Origin: Elusimicrobiota bacterium
GTDB lineage: Bacteria > Elusimicrobiota > Elusimicrobia > UBA1565 > UBA9628
Direction: 5' to 3'
Length of the DNA: 64,000 nt
Assembly (NCBI GenBank): GCA_003452935.1
Contig: DMMY01000027.1
Coordinates: 189,851-253,850, forward strand
The position numbers and the translations under genes were made by a program. The notes under the pieces are model-generated. The model saw nothing but the letters and a program-made list of their open reading frames with translations. It searched no databases and was not told the origin of the DNA. This document shows, in pieces, positions 51,234 through 60,217 of this stretch (its first letter is position 1; each line of letters starts with the position of its first letter).

Positions 51234-51545
51234 ATCTTTGGCCCCTATCTATATTTTCACTAGCCGCCGCGCCTGAATTGTCCCGGTCCCAGGCTTGCCC
51301 GATGCGCCTAGTATAGCCCAGGAGTCCCTGAAAACAATTAAATTTTTGGAAAATTTCCGGTAAAAGGACGGTAAAAATCGAGCCTGAGCGTCTGCAGCAT
51401 GGCTTCGTTTCTTTTGCAAAAGCCAAGAGCCGCACCGCAGCCAGAGGCACGGCAAGAGTCTCCTGACCAGTCCCCTTCGCATCTCAAGCCCGCTATCGCA
51501 GGCACCGCGATTCCTTAAAAGTAAAGGCCGGCGGGCGTTGCGACT
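51234..51545. other. Intergenic region, 312 bp
   Basis: No convincing ORF or RNA gene is seen. The first part is AT-rich and should hold the promoter of the 48699-51233 gene (TATAGAT-like sequence shortly upstream of its ATG on the minus strand). Short ORFs here have no family features. Confidence 0.5.
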
Positions 51546-53399
51546 CTATTCTGGTTCCGGCTTGGCCTTGCCGTCCCAGGCCTTTCTCCCGGCCTTGTCC
51601 AGCAGACGGCGGGGAATAGCTATATAAGTCACGTATTGGCGGAACCACTCCCGATACATATGGAAAACGCCCTTGGTCCCGACTGTTTTACCCCAGGAGT
51701 TCTCGACTTTGAATTTGATCACCGGTTTATCCGGGTCCGGCCGGTCAAAGCCGGTGAAGACCATCAGATGGCCGCCGCGTTCAAGATTCAGGGCGAACTC
51801 CTTGGCGCGGGAGAGCCGCAGTTGGGCGTCGGCGCCGAAATCATACACCGAGGAACGATCATAGATCTGCGGATGCATGATGCCGGTCTTCGCGTCGACG
51901 TCATGGCCCACCGGGGCGCGGAAATAAACCGGCTGGCCGGCCTGGATAGCCTTGACGGCCAAGCCTTCAAGCTGATCAATGTCCACGTTCAAATACCGCC
52001 AATTATAAGGCCTTTTCTCTTTGGCGTCCGAGCCTAAGACGGAGTCGGCTTCCTCGTATACGGCGCCGAATTTGCGGTGCGGTATCGAGGCCACGACCAC
52101 GTAATCTCGAGGATTGAACTTCACGAATTGACTGGTGAATTGCTTCGGCGTATAGGAACGGCCGCCATGATTGAACCGCGTGGGCGGAATTCCCAAGTGC
52201 GCGGAAAGAATTTTCCAAATTTGCTCCATGCCGCGCTGCTTGATCTGCGCCATGCGCCTACCGCCCGCCCGGGCGTCCGCCTGAAGCTCTCTCATGATTT
52301 TACCCAGGCCGTAGTCCAAATCGGAATCCAAAAGAATCGTCGACTTTGAACTTTTGGTTTCCGGCATGGCACGCTTGGGGACCATGCCGTATTTGGAGAT
52401 GAGGAACTGGACGTGTTCCATCCCGCCGCCATCTCCGATGTCAGGGCTCAATTCGCCCATAGCCTTCAGAGGCTTTCTGGCGGCGCCTTTCTCATTTAGC
52501 GCATCAATGACATTCTCCAGGTGCGTATTAGCCCTCTCCAGCTGCGAGAAAAAATACAGGTAATTCGCGGAGAACTCGAAACTCTTAGAGACCTTGCCCT
52601 TGGCCACGAGCATGTCGCGAACCATGTTGAGCGCGGCGAATATCCAGCATCGACCGGAGTGCCATTGATTCGTCACCCGGCCGACAGGAAGTTCCGTCGT
52701 GTAGTCGGTATTATGGCGCGCCATCACCTCGGGATTAAGCGCGGCCTTTTTAAAGCCTTCCTTTTGAACCCGCTTCTGCAGCGCCAGGACTTTCGCGTCC
52801 TCCTGCCGGCTCAGCTTGATTTCATGCGCGATCCATTTCCGGGAAAGCCCTTTCGGAATGGCCTTCCCCTTTCCATCTGCGGTTTCGGCCTTCTTGGAGT
52901 CATCAAAAATTGCTTCAGCGGCCAGCCTGCCCAGCCTGGCCGCCAGACTTCTCGCCGCCCTTCCAATCACGGTCTGAAGCGGCGCGGCCGTCCCCGCCTC
53001 GTACGAGGACGCCGTCTTCGCTGGAGCCGCAAGCGCCGCCAGGCGGTCTTCGGCAATCGGGCCCGGGACCAGGCTCGGCGCCGGTCCGACTGGCGCCGCT
53101 GCCGCGGATAGTCCGGACTCCGCAACCGCCGCCATCGACGGCGCCTCTGGGCGGATATCCGCGACGATCGGAGCCTGCCGAGGGGACAGGAACCCATTGC
53201 GATAGAGGGACGACGCCAGCGCGGGCGCCAAACCGTTGCCAAGGCCCGGCGAGGCCGCGATGACGGGCACGCCGATCATGATGGCCGGAAGAGAGCGAGC
53301 GGAGGCATGCGCCCGCGCCGGCATGGCGGAAAAAACGGGCGGAGGGACGGACGCCAAACCCAAAGCGAGCGCGATGAGCGCGGATTTTCCATGTTTCAT
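51546..53399 (-). CDS. Exported bleomycin-hydrolase-like cysteine protease (C1B) with Ala/Pro-rich leader
   Basis: 617 residues. Signal peptide MKHGKSALIALALGLASVPPPVFSA; an Ala/Pro-rich leader up to AEAIFDDSKKAE (FD at 165-166); peptidase C1B domain from about 215. TNQWHSGRCWIFAALN carries catalytic Cys251 (Q in the oxyanion hole), GGHLMVFTGFD the His, and VENSWGKTVGTKG the Asn. Bleomycin hydrolase/PepC enzymes are normally cytosolic aminopeptidases that form hexamers; export with a leader is unusual. The last residues (DGKAKPEPE) extend beyond the usual C-terminus whose end residue gates the active site. TAAAAT (53414-53409) is 9 nt before the ATG. Confidence 0.86.
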   Translation of the reverse strand: MKHGKSALIALALGLASVPPPVFSAMPARAHASARSLPAIMIGVPVIAASPGLGNGLAPALASSLYRNGFLSPRQAPIVADIRPEAPSMAAVAESGLSAAAAPVGPAPSLVPGPIAEDRLAALAAPAKTASSYEAGTAAPLQTVIGRAARSLAARLGRLAAEAIFDDSKKAETADGKGKAIPKGLSRKWIAHEIKLSRQEDAKVLALQKRVQKEGFKKAALNPEVMARHNTDYTTELPVGRVTNQWHSGRCWIFAALNMVRDMLVAKGKVSKSFEFSANYLYFFSQLERANTHLENVIDALNEKGAARKPLKAMGELSPDIGDGGGMEHVQFLISKYGMVPKRAMPETKSSKSTILLDSDLDYGLGKIMRELQADARAGGRRMAQIKQRGMEQIWKILSAHLGIPPTRFNHGGRSYTPKQFTSQFVKFNPRDYVVVASIPHRKFGAVYEEADSVLGSDAKEKRPYNWRYLNVDIDQLEGLAVKAIQAGQPVYFRAPVGHDVDAKTGIMHPQIYDRSSVYDFGADAQLRLSRAKEFALNLERGGHLMVFTGFDRPDPDKPVIKFKVENSWGKTVGTKGVFHMYREWFRQYVTYIAIPRRLLDKAGRKAWDGKAKPEPE

Positions 53400-53437
53400 G
53401 ATATGTGAATTTTATTCAAAGCCCGCGCCGAAATATT

Positions 53438-53475
53438 GGGCCCTTGGGGCAAGAAAACCTTCGCCATATGGCCCA
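53438..53475 (+). repeat. CCCTTGGGGCAAGAAAACC repeat, copy 1
   Basis: TTGGGCCCTTGGGGCAAGAA then AACCTTCGCCATATGGCC, matching 56060-56097 with about four changes. It interrupts the sorting-domain remnant and, with copy 2, flanks 53.5-56.05 kb as direct repeats. Confidence 0.7.
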
Positions 53476-53499
53476 GGGGGAATTGGGCCCAGCCTGGCC

Positions 53500-53639
53500 A
53501 AGTAAACGCCAGATTCGACCATCTGGCCGCTCTCCTTGCCCGTCCAGGTAATGGAAATTCCCCCCATGTTGGATGCCTCGAAGACCTTCCTGCCGCGCAT
53601 GTTGAAGATTTCGACCTTATCGGCTACATGCTCAAGCAA
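53500..53639 (-). pseudogene. Orphan remnant of a FlgD/T9SS-like C-terminal domain
   Basis: The minus strand encodes VEIFNMRGRKVFEASNMGG then SITWTGKESGQMVESGVYLARLG, closely matching the C-terminus of the 844-residue protein at 48699. The expected last about 15 residues are replaced by the repeat at 53438-53475, and no body of the gene lies upstream. It is the tail of a lost secreted-protein gene. Confidence 0.75.
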
Positions 53640-53750
53640 AGGAGATCCGGGAGCATCAGGTGAAAATCACCCACTCGCCGGGACAAGACCATGGACACAT
53701 TTCGCCCCGGAATGTCATACTGCATAATCTGCTCCAATTGGAAGAATATC

Positions 53751-53984
53751 ATGCAACGAGTTCTTGCCATCTTCGCGGTCCTTTCCGTGTTATTGCCCAA
53801 ACTTTGCGCGGCTTCTTCCTATGATTGCACGCTAAAATGGGGCGAAGCAGGTCAAAGGATAGAGATTTGGTCGGGCAAGATCGTTTTGAAGGACGGAGTG
53901 GATACCGTTGGGCAACAATACATAGTCAAGAACTGGAAACGTAAACGACGAAGTCCAGATACCGTTTTTCCCAATGCGCTATAA
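53751..53984 (+). CDS. Very small exported protein, unknown
   Basis: 77 residues from the ATG at 53751; the frame also extends to 53691. MQRVLAIFAVLSVLLPKLCA is a clear signal peptide, then SSYDCTLKWGEAGQRIEIWS and a basic C-terminus (KNWKRKRRSPD). No family is recognised. It may be a fragment. It ends 6 bp before the PDZ-hydrolase gene, which has its own -10 inside its last codons. Confidence 0.4.
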   Translation: MQRVLAIFAVLSVLLPKLCAASSYDCTLKWGEAGQRIEIWSGKIVLKDGVDTVGQQYIVKNWKRKRRSPDTVFPNAL

Positions 53985-53985
53985 T
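53980..53985 (+). promoter_or_regulatory. -10 box TATAAT of the PDZ-hydrolase gene
   Basis: A perfect TATAAT ends 5 nt before the ATG at 53991. It overlaps the stop region of the upstream small gene. Confidence 0.55.
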
Positions 53986-53990
53986 AATTC

Positions 53991-55343
53991 ATGAGACACA
54001 TTTGCATGGTCGCGCGATTAGCCCTGGCCCTGCTCGTTACGGCGTCGGCATGCGCGGCTGCGGACAGCAGCCTTCGGCGCCACGGTCTGGCCGGGTTTGC
54101 ATACCGAGCGGTCACCGAAGAGGACGTATCGAAGCTTCATCTGCCGGGGCGGAAAGGAGTCGTCGTCAGGGTTGTGCTTCCAGGCGGCTCAGCGGAAAAA
54201 GCGGGGCTGATGCCTGGGGACGTGATCCGAGAGTGCGGGGCAGACTCGGTCGCGGACGTATCCGGATTCGAGACCCTCTGGCGCCGGCACTATGCCGGAG
54301 ACCGTGTTCGGCTCTCCGTGCTCCGCGCAGGCGCGGCGCGTCAGTTCGAGGTAGCCCTGGAGCCCTATACGGAGGAGACGGGCGAAGGACTGGATGTCGA
54401 GTACACCTCCTTCGTTTCCTCAGGCGTCAGGCTGCGGGCGGTCATTGTCTCGCCATCGCAATCCCACACGAAAAAGCCTCCTGCCCTGCTTATGGTCAGC
54501 GCCCTCAATAGCCCGGTGCTTGCGACCGTACCGCAGTACGACATGTTCCGCGACCTGGCGCACGCAGCCGCCAGGAAAGGTTTCAGGGTCCTACGTTTCC
54601 AACTGCGCGGGTCCGGCGATTCTGAAGGGGACGATTTTCGGACCACTGACTTCTCCACGGAAACGGCGGATAACCTAGCCGCGTTCGACTATCTCGCGGC
54701 CCGGCCGGATGTGGATTCCTCCCGGGTCTTCGTTTACGGACACAGCACTGGCGGGATGGTGGCGGCGACCGTGGTCAACCGCCGACGCGCCGCAGGTGTC
54801 ATTCTATCATCCACTATCGGCCGCACTTATTATGAGCGGATGGCGCAGACGCTGAGGCTACAGAGTGAACTGGCCGGCGAGCAGCCCGCCGACATTGACA
54901 GTAAGATCGACGATTATCTGGACCTATCGCTATCCCTCGTCCGCGGAGAAGCCCTGGCGGACATCCTGAAGCGCAACCCGGGAACAAGAAAGCTGGTCAA
55001 CAGCAGCGGCCGTATCATGGATGATCGGACGCCCGATTACTGGCGGCAGATGCTGGGCATCAACCTCGCCGCTCTCTACGGCTCCATCACGTGGCCCGTG
55101 CTCGTCATCCGCGGCGACTCAGACTTTCTGACCCAACGGGCTTGCCACGAGCATATCCGGGACGTCCTCGTCACGGCAGGCAACAAGGACGTAGAACTGG
55201 CACTAATCCCAGGACTCGACCACCATTACGCTGCGGCGAGGGATTTTAAGGAGAGTTTTGCAAACTACAAGACAGGTGCATTCCGGAAGGATCCCGCGGC
55301 CGAAGAGAGAATTCTGGACTGGCTCTCGCGGAATGCCGACTGA
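53991..55343 (+). CDS. Exported PDZ-alpha/beta hydrolase
   Basis: 450 residues. Signal peptide MVARLALALLVTASACAA (from residue 6). A PDZ domain spans about 30-125: GVVVRVVLPGGSAEKAGLMP, GDVIRECGADSVADVSGFE. An alpha/beta hydrolase follows: LRFQLRGSGDSEGDD, nucleophile Ser in VYGHSTGGMVAA near 251, Asp in VIRGDSDFLT, His in IPGLDHHYAA. PDZ-hydrolase fusions of this build are probably exported esterases or peptidases; the substrate is unknown. The DHHY segment places the His where prolyl-oligopeptidase/esterase family members have it. Confidence 0.82.
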   Translation: MRHICMVARLALALLVTASACAAADSSLRRHGLAGFAYRAVTEEDVSKLHLPGRKGVVVRVVLPGGSAEKAGLMPGDVIRECGADSVADVSGFETLWRRHYAGDRVRLSVLRAGAARQFEVALEPYTEETGEGLDVEYTSFVSSGVRLRAVIVSPSQSHTKKPPALLMVSALNSPVLATVPQYDMFRDLAHAAARKGFRVLRFQLRGSGDSEGDDFRTTDFSTETADNLAAFDYLAARPDVDSSRVFVYGHSTGGMVAATVVNRRRAAGVILSSTIGRTYYERMAQTLRLQSELAGEQPADIDSKIDDYLDLSLSLVRGEALADILKRNPGTRKLVNSSGRIMDDRTPDYWRQMLGINLAALYGSITWPVLVIRGDSDFLTQRACHEHIRDVLVTAGNKDVELALIPGLDHHYAAARDFKESFANYKTGAFRKDPAAEERILDWLSRNAD

Positions 55344-55426
55344 ATTTGTGACCATAGAACGACCATCCCAAGCGCGCATTTACTCCACATCTCCTGTGCC
55401 GCCAGCAGGCTCGAAGCCGCTCCCGA

Positions 55427-56014
55427 TCACGGCCGCGGGTCTTTGAGAGAATAGCTCGTGCTTCGCCCCCCCGCGCTGTCCTTGAGAAGGACGCCATGCT
55501 CGACGAGGTCGAGGATGTCCCGGTGCGCCGTGTCCTGGGAGCATTTGGCCAGCTTCGCCCACTTCGACGAAGTCAGTTTCCCTTCAAAGTGGCCGTCGAG
55601 CAGCTTGTTCAGGATAAGGCGCTGCCTCTCGTTGAACGAAACATCGGCGTACGTCTTCCAGAACTGATCCCTTCGGAAGACGGTCGTCAGGGCTCTCTCG
55701 GTTCCAACGATCGCCCGGTCAAGGCAGCCCAGGAACCACGACATCCACTCGGTGACATCGAGGGTTCCCTTCTGCGTCTTTTCCAGGATTTCGTAATACT
55801 CCTTGCGCTCCCGGCGCATCTGCGCCGACATGCTGTAAAAGCGCTGAGAGCTGTTCTCGGACCGCGCCAGCGCCCAATCAACGATCGCGCGCGCGATGCG
55901 GCCGTTGCCGTCGTCGAAAGGATGGATCGTAACGAACCATAAGTGGGCCTTGGCGGCCCGCAGCACCGGATCGATGTCTCCGGTTTCATTCGCCCACTCA
56001 AGAAAGGCTTTCAT
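55427..56014 (-). pseudogene. Fic-domain protein, 5'-truncated
   Basis: 195 residues remain. The Fic motif HPFDDGNGRIARAI is intact at residues 31-44, and the C-terminal winged-helix (SSKWAKLAKCSQDTAHRDIL) is present. Full-length relatives of this type have some 150-180 more residues before MKAFLEWANE, including the DUF4172 or inhibitory helix region. The frame carries about 11 more family-like residues (STRRLNAE) above the ATG and then meets a stop. A direct-repeat copy lies about 45 bp further up. If expressed, it could be a deregulated AMP-transferase, but decay is more likely. Confidence 0.75.
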
Positions 56015-56059
56015 CTCAGCGTTAAGTCGCCTAGTGCTCTGACCGACTCATAATCAATC

Positions 56060-56097
56060 TTTGGACCCTTGGGGCAAGAAAACCTTCGACATTAGGC
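56060..56097 (+). repeat. CCCTTGGGGCAAGAAAACC repeat, copy 2
   Basis: TTGGACCCTTGGGGCAAGAA then AACCTTCGACATTAGGCC. Same orientation as copy 1 at 53438. It lies next to the point where the fic gene is cut. Confidence 0.7.
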
Positions 56098-56147
56098 CGG
56101 CATTAGAAAACAGCACATGGCTAGCCGGATCCGGGTCAGGACGGGAT

Positions 56148-56816
56148 TTACTCCGCTTCCTCCGCATGATGTCGGATGTCCTTTCCCAGCGCCATGAATA
56201 TGACGTCTTCCGCGATGTTCGTGGCATGGTCGGCGATGCGCTCCAGGTTCCTGGAAATGAGGATGAGGCCCAGCGCCCGCTGGATCGTGGAGGAATCCGA
56301 CTGCATCAACTGCATCAGCTCGTTGAAGGACTCGCTCTTAAGCTGATCCTCCTCCGCATCCCGGTCCAGGACCGTTCTCGCGAGCGGCACGTCTTTCCTA
56401 ACGAAAGCGTCCAGGCTGTCCTTGAGCATGCTTTGCGCCAGCTCGGCCATGCGCGGGATGTCCAGCAGCTTCCTTTCGAGCTGAGGCTGAGCCAGCAAAA
56501 AACCGGTTGTCTGCGAGATGTTGACCGCCTGATCGCCGATGCGCTCCAGGTCGGAGTTGATCTTGATGGCCGCGATGATGAACCGCAAATCGGTCGCGGT
56601 GGGCTGGTGCAGGGCGATCAGATTGAGGCAGCGGTTATCCACGTCGATGTGCAGGCGGTTGACCTGCTCCTCGTTCTGCGCCACCTTTTGCAGGGGCTCA
56701 TTTTTTCTTTCCGCCAGGCCTTGAATGGCCGAATGGATCATATCCTCCACCAGGCTCCCCATGGAGAGAATCTGATTCTTGAGTTCCCCTTCGACTTCCT
56801 CAAAATGGCGATGCAT
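56148..56816 (-). CDS. phoU: Phosphate-specific transport accessory protein PhoU
   Basis: 222 residues from the ATG at 56816. Two repeated three-helix bundles with PhoU metal-site motifs: IKINSDLERIGDQAVNI in the first half and ISRNLERIADHATNIAEDV in the second. PhoU connects the Pst transporter to the PhoR kinase and prevents toxic phosphate uptake. The frame stays open upstream into pstB, but MHRHFEEVEGELK is the family start. It is the last gene of the pst operon, 11 bp after pstB. Confidence 0.94.
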   Translation of the reverse strand: MHRHFEEVEGELKNQILSMGSLVEDMIHSAIQGLAERKNEPLQKVAQNEEQVNRLHIDVDNRCLNLIALHQPTATDLRFIIAAIKINSDLERIGDQAVNISQTTGFLLAQPQLERKLLDIPRMAELAQSMLKDSLDAFVRKDVPLARTVLDRDAEEDQLKSESFNELMQLMQSDSSTIQRALGLILISRNLERIADHATNIAEDVIFMALGKDIRHHAEEAE

Positions 56817-56827
56817 AGGTTTCTCCG

Positions 56828-57582
56828 TTAACCGAATCTTCCAGTAACGTAATCCTGCGTTTTCTGGTGCTGCGGGTTGGTGAAGATGACGCTTGTCGGA
56901 TTGAACTCCAGCAATTCTCCCAGCAGCATGAACGCCGTGTAATCGGAAATGCGGGCCGCCTGCTGCATGTTGTGGGTGACGATGACGATAGTGTATTTGT
57001 CCTTCAAATCCAGCATCAGCTCCTCGATCTTGGCCGTGGCGATCGGGTCCAGGGCCGAGCACGGCTCGTCCATGAGCAGCACCTCGGGCTCGGTCGCCAG
57101 CAGCCGGGAGACGCACAATCTCTGGCGCTGCTCGGGCGAGAGCGACAGGGCGGAGTCATGCAGCTTGTCCTTGAGCTGTTCCCACAGCCCGGTTCTTCTG
57201 AGGCTGTTCTCGACCAGCCCCGGCAATTCGTCATGGCCGGCCAGCGCGTGTATCTTCGGGCCATACGCCACGTTCTCGAATATGGACAGAGGAAACGGGT
57301 TGGGCCTTTGGAACACCATCCCGACCCTCTTTCTGAGCACCGCGGTGTCCATCCGCCGGGAATAAATATCGTGGCCGTGCATTAAAACCTGCCCCGTGAC
57401 GCGGACACCTTTGATGAGGTCGTTCATCCGGTTGAAGACGCGCAACAGCGTGGATTTGCCGCAGCCCGAAGGACCGATGATGGACGTGATGGCCTTTTCC
57501 GGGATTCTGACCGTTATATCCTTGAGGGCGTGAAAATCTCCGTAATGGAGATTGAGCTTGTGCGTCTCCAGGGAGGCGACGT

Positions 57583-57586
<4 letters not shown>
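56828..57586 (-). CDS. pstB: Phosphate ABC transporter ATPase PstB, variant signature motif
   Basis: 252 residues. Walker A GPSGCGKSTLLRVFNRMND, Q-loop VFQRPNPFPLSIFENV, Walker B VLLMDEPCSALDP and switch His in VTHNMQQAAR are all normal. The ABC signature, usually LSGGQ, reads LSPEQRQRLC. The signature normally binds the ATP gamma phosphate of the opposite subunit, so a homodimer would be altered; pairing with the second PstB next door is plausible. The ATG overlaps that gene's stop by 4 bp. Confidence 0.92.
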
Positions 57587-58340
<754 letters not shown>

Positions 58341-58344
<4 letters not shown>

Positions 58345-59231
58345 TTTGCCAGCCGCAGCTTGCGCCGGATCCTGGATCTGACCCAGATGGCCGTGAAATT
58401 GAGGGCGAAAGTAAGAGCCAGCAGGACGAATACCGTGGAATACAGGATGGGCTTGGTCTTCTCCACGTCCGGCGACTGCGTGGCCATCACGTAGATGTGG
58501 TAGCCCAGCTCCATGAACTGGTCGTTGAGCTTCTTGGGCAGATAGGGCAGGAAATAGGCCGCGCCTGTAAAAAGGATGGGCGCGACCTCGCCCGCGCCGC
58601 GGCTGACGGCGAGTATGCCTCCGGTCAGTATGCCTCCCACGGCTTGCGGCAGGACGACCCGGCGCACCATCTGCAAGCGCGTGGCCCCCAGGGAATACGC
58701 CACCTCGCGAAGGGATCCTGGTATTGCCCTGAGCGCTTCCTCGGTCGCCACGACCACGGTGGGAAGGGTCAGCAGGGCCAAGGTCAGGGCCGCCCAGATG
58801 ATGGCCGGCTGGCCGAAAGCCAGCTGGCCGTTGAAAAAGACTCGGTCCATGCCTCGGCCCACGAATTCGATGAAAAAACCAAGGCCGAAGAGGCCGAAAA
58901 CAATGGCGGGGACGCCGGCAAGATTCTCAATGGCCAGCCTGATCCAGCGTACCACCGCGGATTTCTTGGGCGCGTACTCATGCAGGTAGATCGCGGTCAT
59001 GACTCCCAGGGGGATGACCGCCAGGGTCATCAGAAGCACCAGAAAGAAGGTCCCGAAGATGGCCGGGAATATCCCGCCCTCGGTCATGCCTTGTTGCGGG
59101 GCGGTCATCAGGAATTGCAGGCTCAGGCGCCCCCAGCCGAAATAGGCGATGTCGGCCAGGATGGCGGCGACGAACGCCACGATGACCAGGCAGCACAGCC
59201 CGGTCAAGCCCACGAAGAGTATGCCTATCAT
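58341..59231 (-). CDS. pstA: Phosphate ABC transporter permease PstA
   Basis: 296 residues with six membrane segments. The permease EAA region reads EALRAIPGSLREVAYSLGAT, and VLPQAVGGILTGGILAVSRG follows, both typical of PstA. LSLQFLMTAPQQGMTEGGIF near the N-terminus is the usual PstA periplasmic start. It forms the channel with PstC. The ATG overlaps the pstC stop by 4 bp. Confidence 0.94.
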
Positions 59232-60217
59232 GACGTCCCCAAGACCTTCTTCTGCAGTCGGGTGACGAACCAGTGCGCGGCCATGTTCAAGACGAACGTG
59301 AAGACGAAAAGGCAGGTGCCGATGAAGAAGAGAACATGGTAATGCGCGCTGCCCACCACGACTTCGCCGAGTTCCGCCGCGATGGTGGCTGACAGGCTGC
59401 GCACCGGTTTTTCAAGAGCCCATGAAACTATAGGCGCATTCCCCGAGGACATGAGGACGATCATGGTCTCGCCGATGGCCCGGCCGAAGCCCAACACGCA
59501 GGCTGCCAGTATGCCGGGCAGGGCGGCCGGGAATACGACCAGCCAGGCGGTCTGCCAAGGGGAAGCTCCCATGGCGATGGATGCTTCGCGGTAGCTTTTC
59601 GGGACCGCGGTCAGGGCGTCGTCTGCGACCGTGTAAACGATAGGAATCACGGCCAAGCCCAAGGCGATTCCGGCGTTGATCGCGTTGAGACGATAGACGA
59701 TGCCGAAAGCCTCCTGCACATAGCTGGCCATGACCATGAGCGCGAAGAAACCCAATACCACCGAGGGAATCCCTGCCAAGAGTTCAATAATCGGCTTAAC
59801 GAACTCCTTCAAGCCATCCGGTGAAAACTCGGAAGTGAACAGGGCCGCGCCCAAAGCCAGCGGGATCGCGAAGAGGAGGGCGACGAGGGTTACCTTGAGA
59901 GTGCCGATGAACAGAGGCAGGATGGAGTACTTCGGGATTTCGGAGACCGGCTGCCAGGAGTACGGATGGGCCTGGTCCTGGGGCAGGAACAGCTTGGAGA
60001 TGTTGGCTTCCTTCCTGACCTCCTGAGAAGTCAGGATGGGCAGCGCTTCTTTTCCGATGAATACGAAGATGAGAAACAGCCCGACGATGGCTGAAAAGGC
60101 GCTGGCGCGGATGATCCCCTCTATGACCGCTTCAGCGAAACGGCCTCGTCCCGGCGGGGCCGTTGTCGGCCCTGCCGAAAGCGAGGCTTGCGGGCTTGTC
60201 ATTTGCGCGTGGTTCAC
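59228..60217 (-). CDS. pstC: Phosphate ABC transporter permease PstC
   Basis: 329 residues from a GTG that overlaps the pstS stop (GTGA), the same 4-bp pattern as the other pst junctions; an in-frame ATG lies at 60202. Six membrane segments; EAA motif region DALTAVPKSYREASIAMGAS then PAALPGILAACVLGFGRAIG. The periplasmic loop (SWQPVSEIPKYSILPLFIGT) is typical of PstC. The frame extends upstream inside pstS, but that part is antigenic noise rather than protein. Confidence 0.92.
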   Translation of the reverse strand: MNHAQMTSPQASLSAGPTTAPPGRGRFAEAVIEGIIRASAFSAIVGLFLIFVFIGKEALPILTSQEVRKEANISKLFLPQDQAHPYSWQPVSEIPKYSILPLFIGTLKVTLVALLFAIPLALGAALFTSEFSPDGLKEFVKPIIELLAGIPSVVLGFFALMVMASYVQEAFGIVYRLNAINAGIALGLAVIPIVYTVADDALTAVPKSYREASIAMGASPWQTAWLVVFPAALPGILAACVLGFGRAIGETMIVLMSSGNAPIVSWALEKPVRSLSATIAAELGEVVVGSAHYHVLFFIGTCLFVFTFVLNMAAHWFVTRLQKKVLGTS

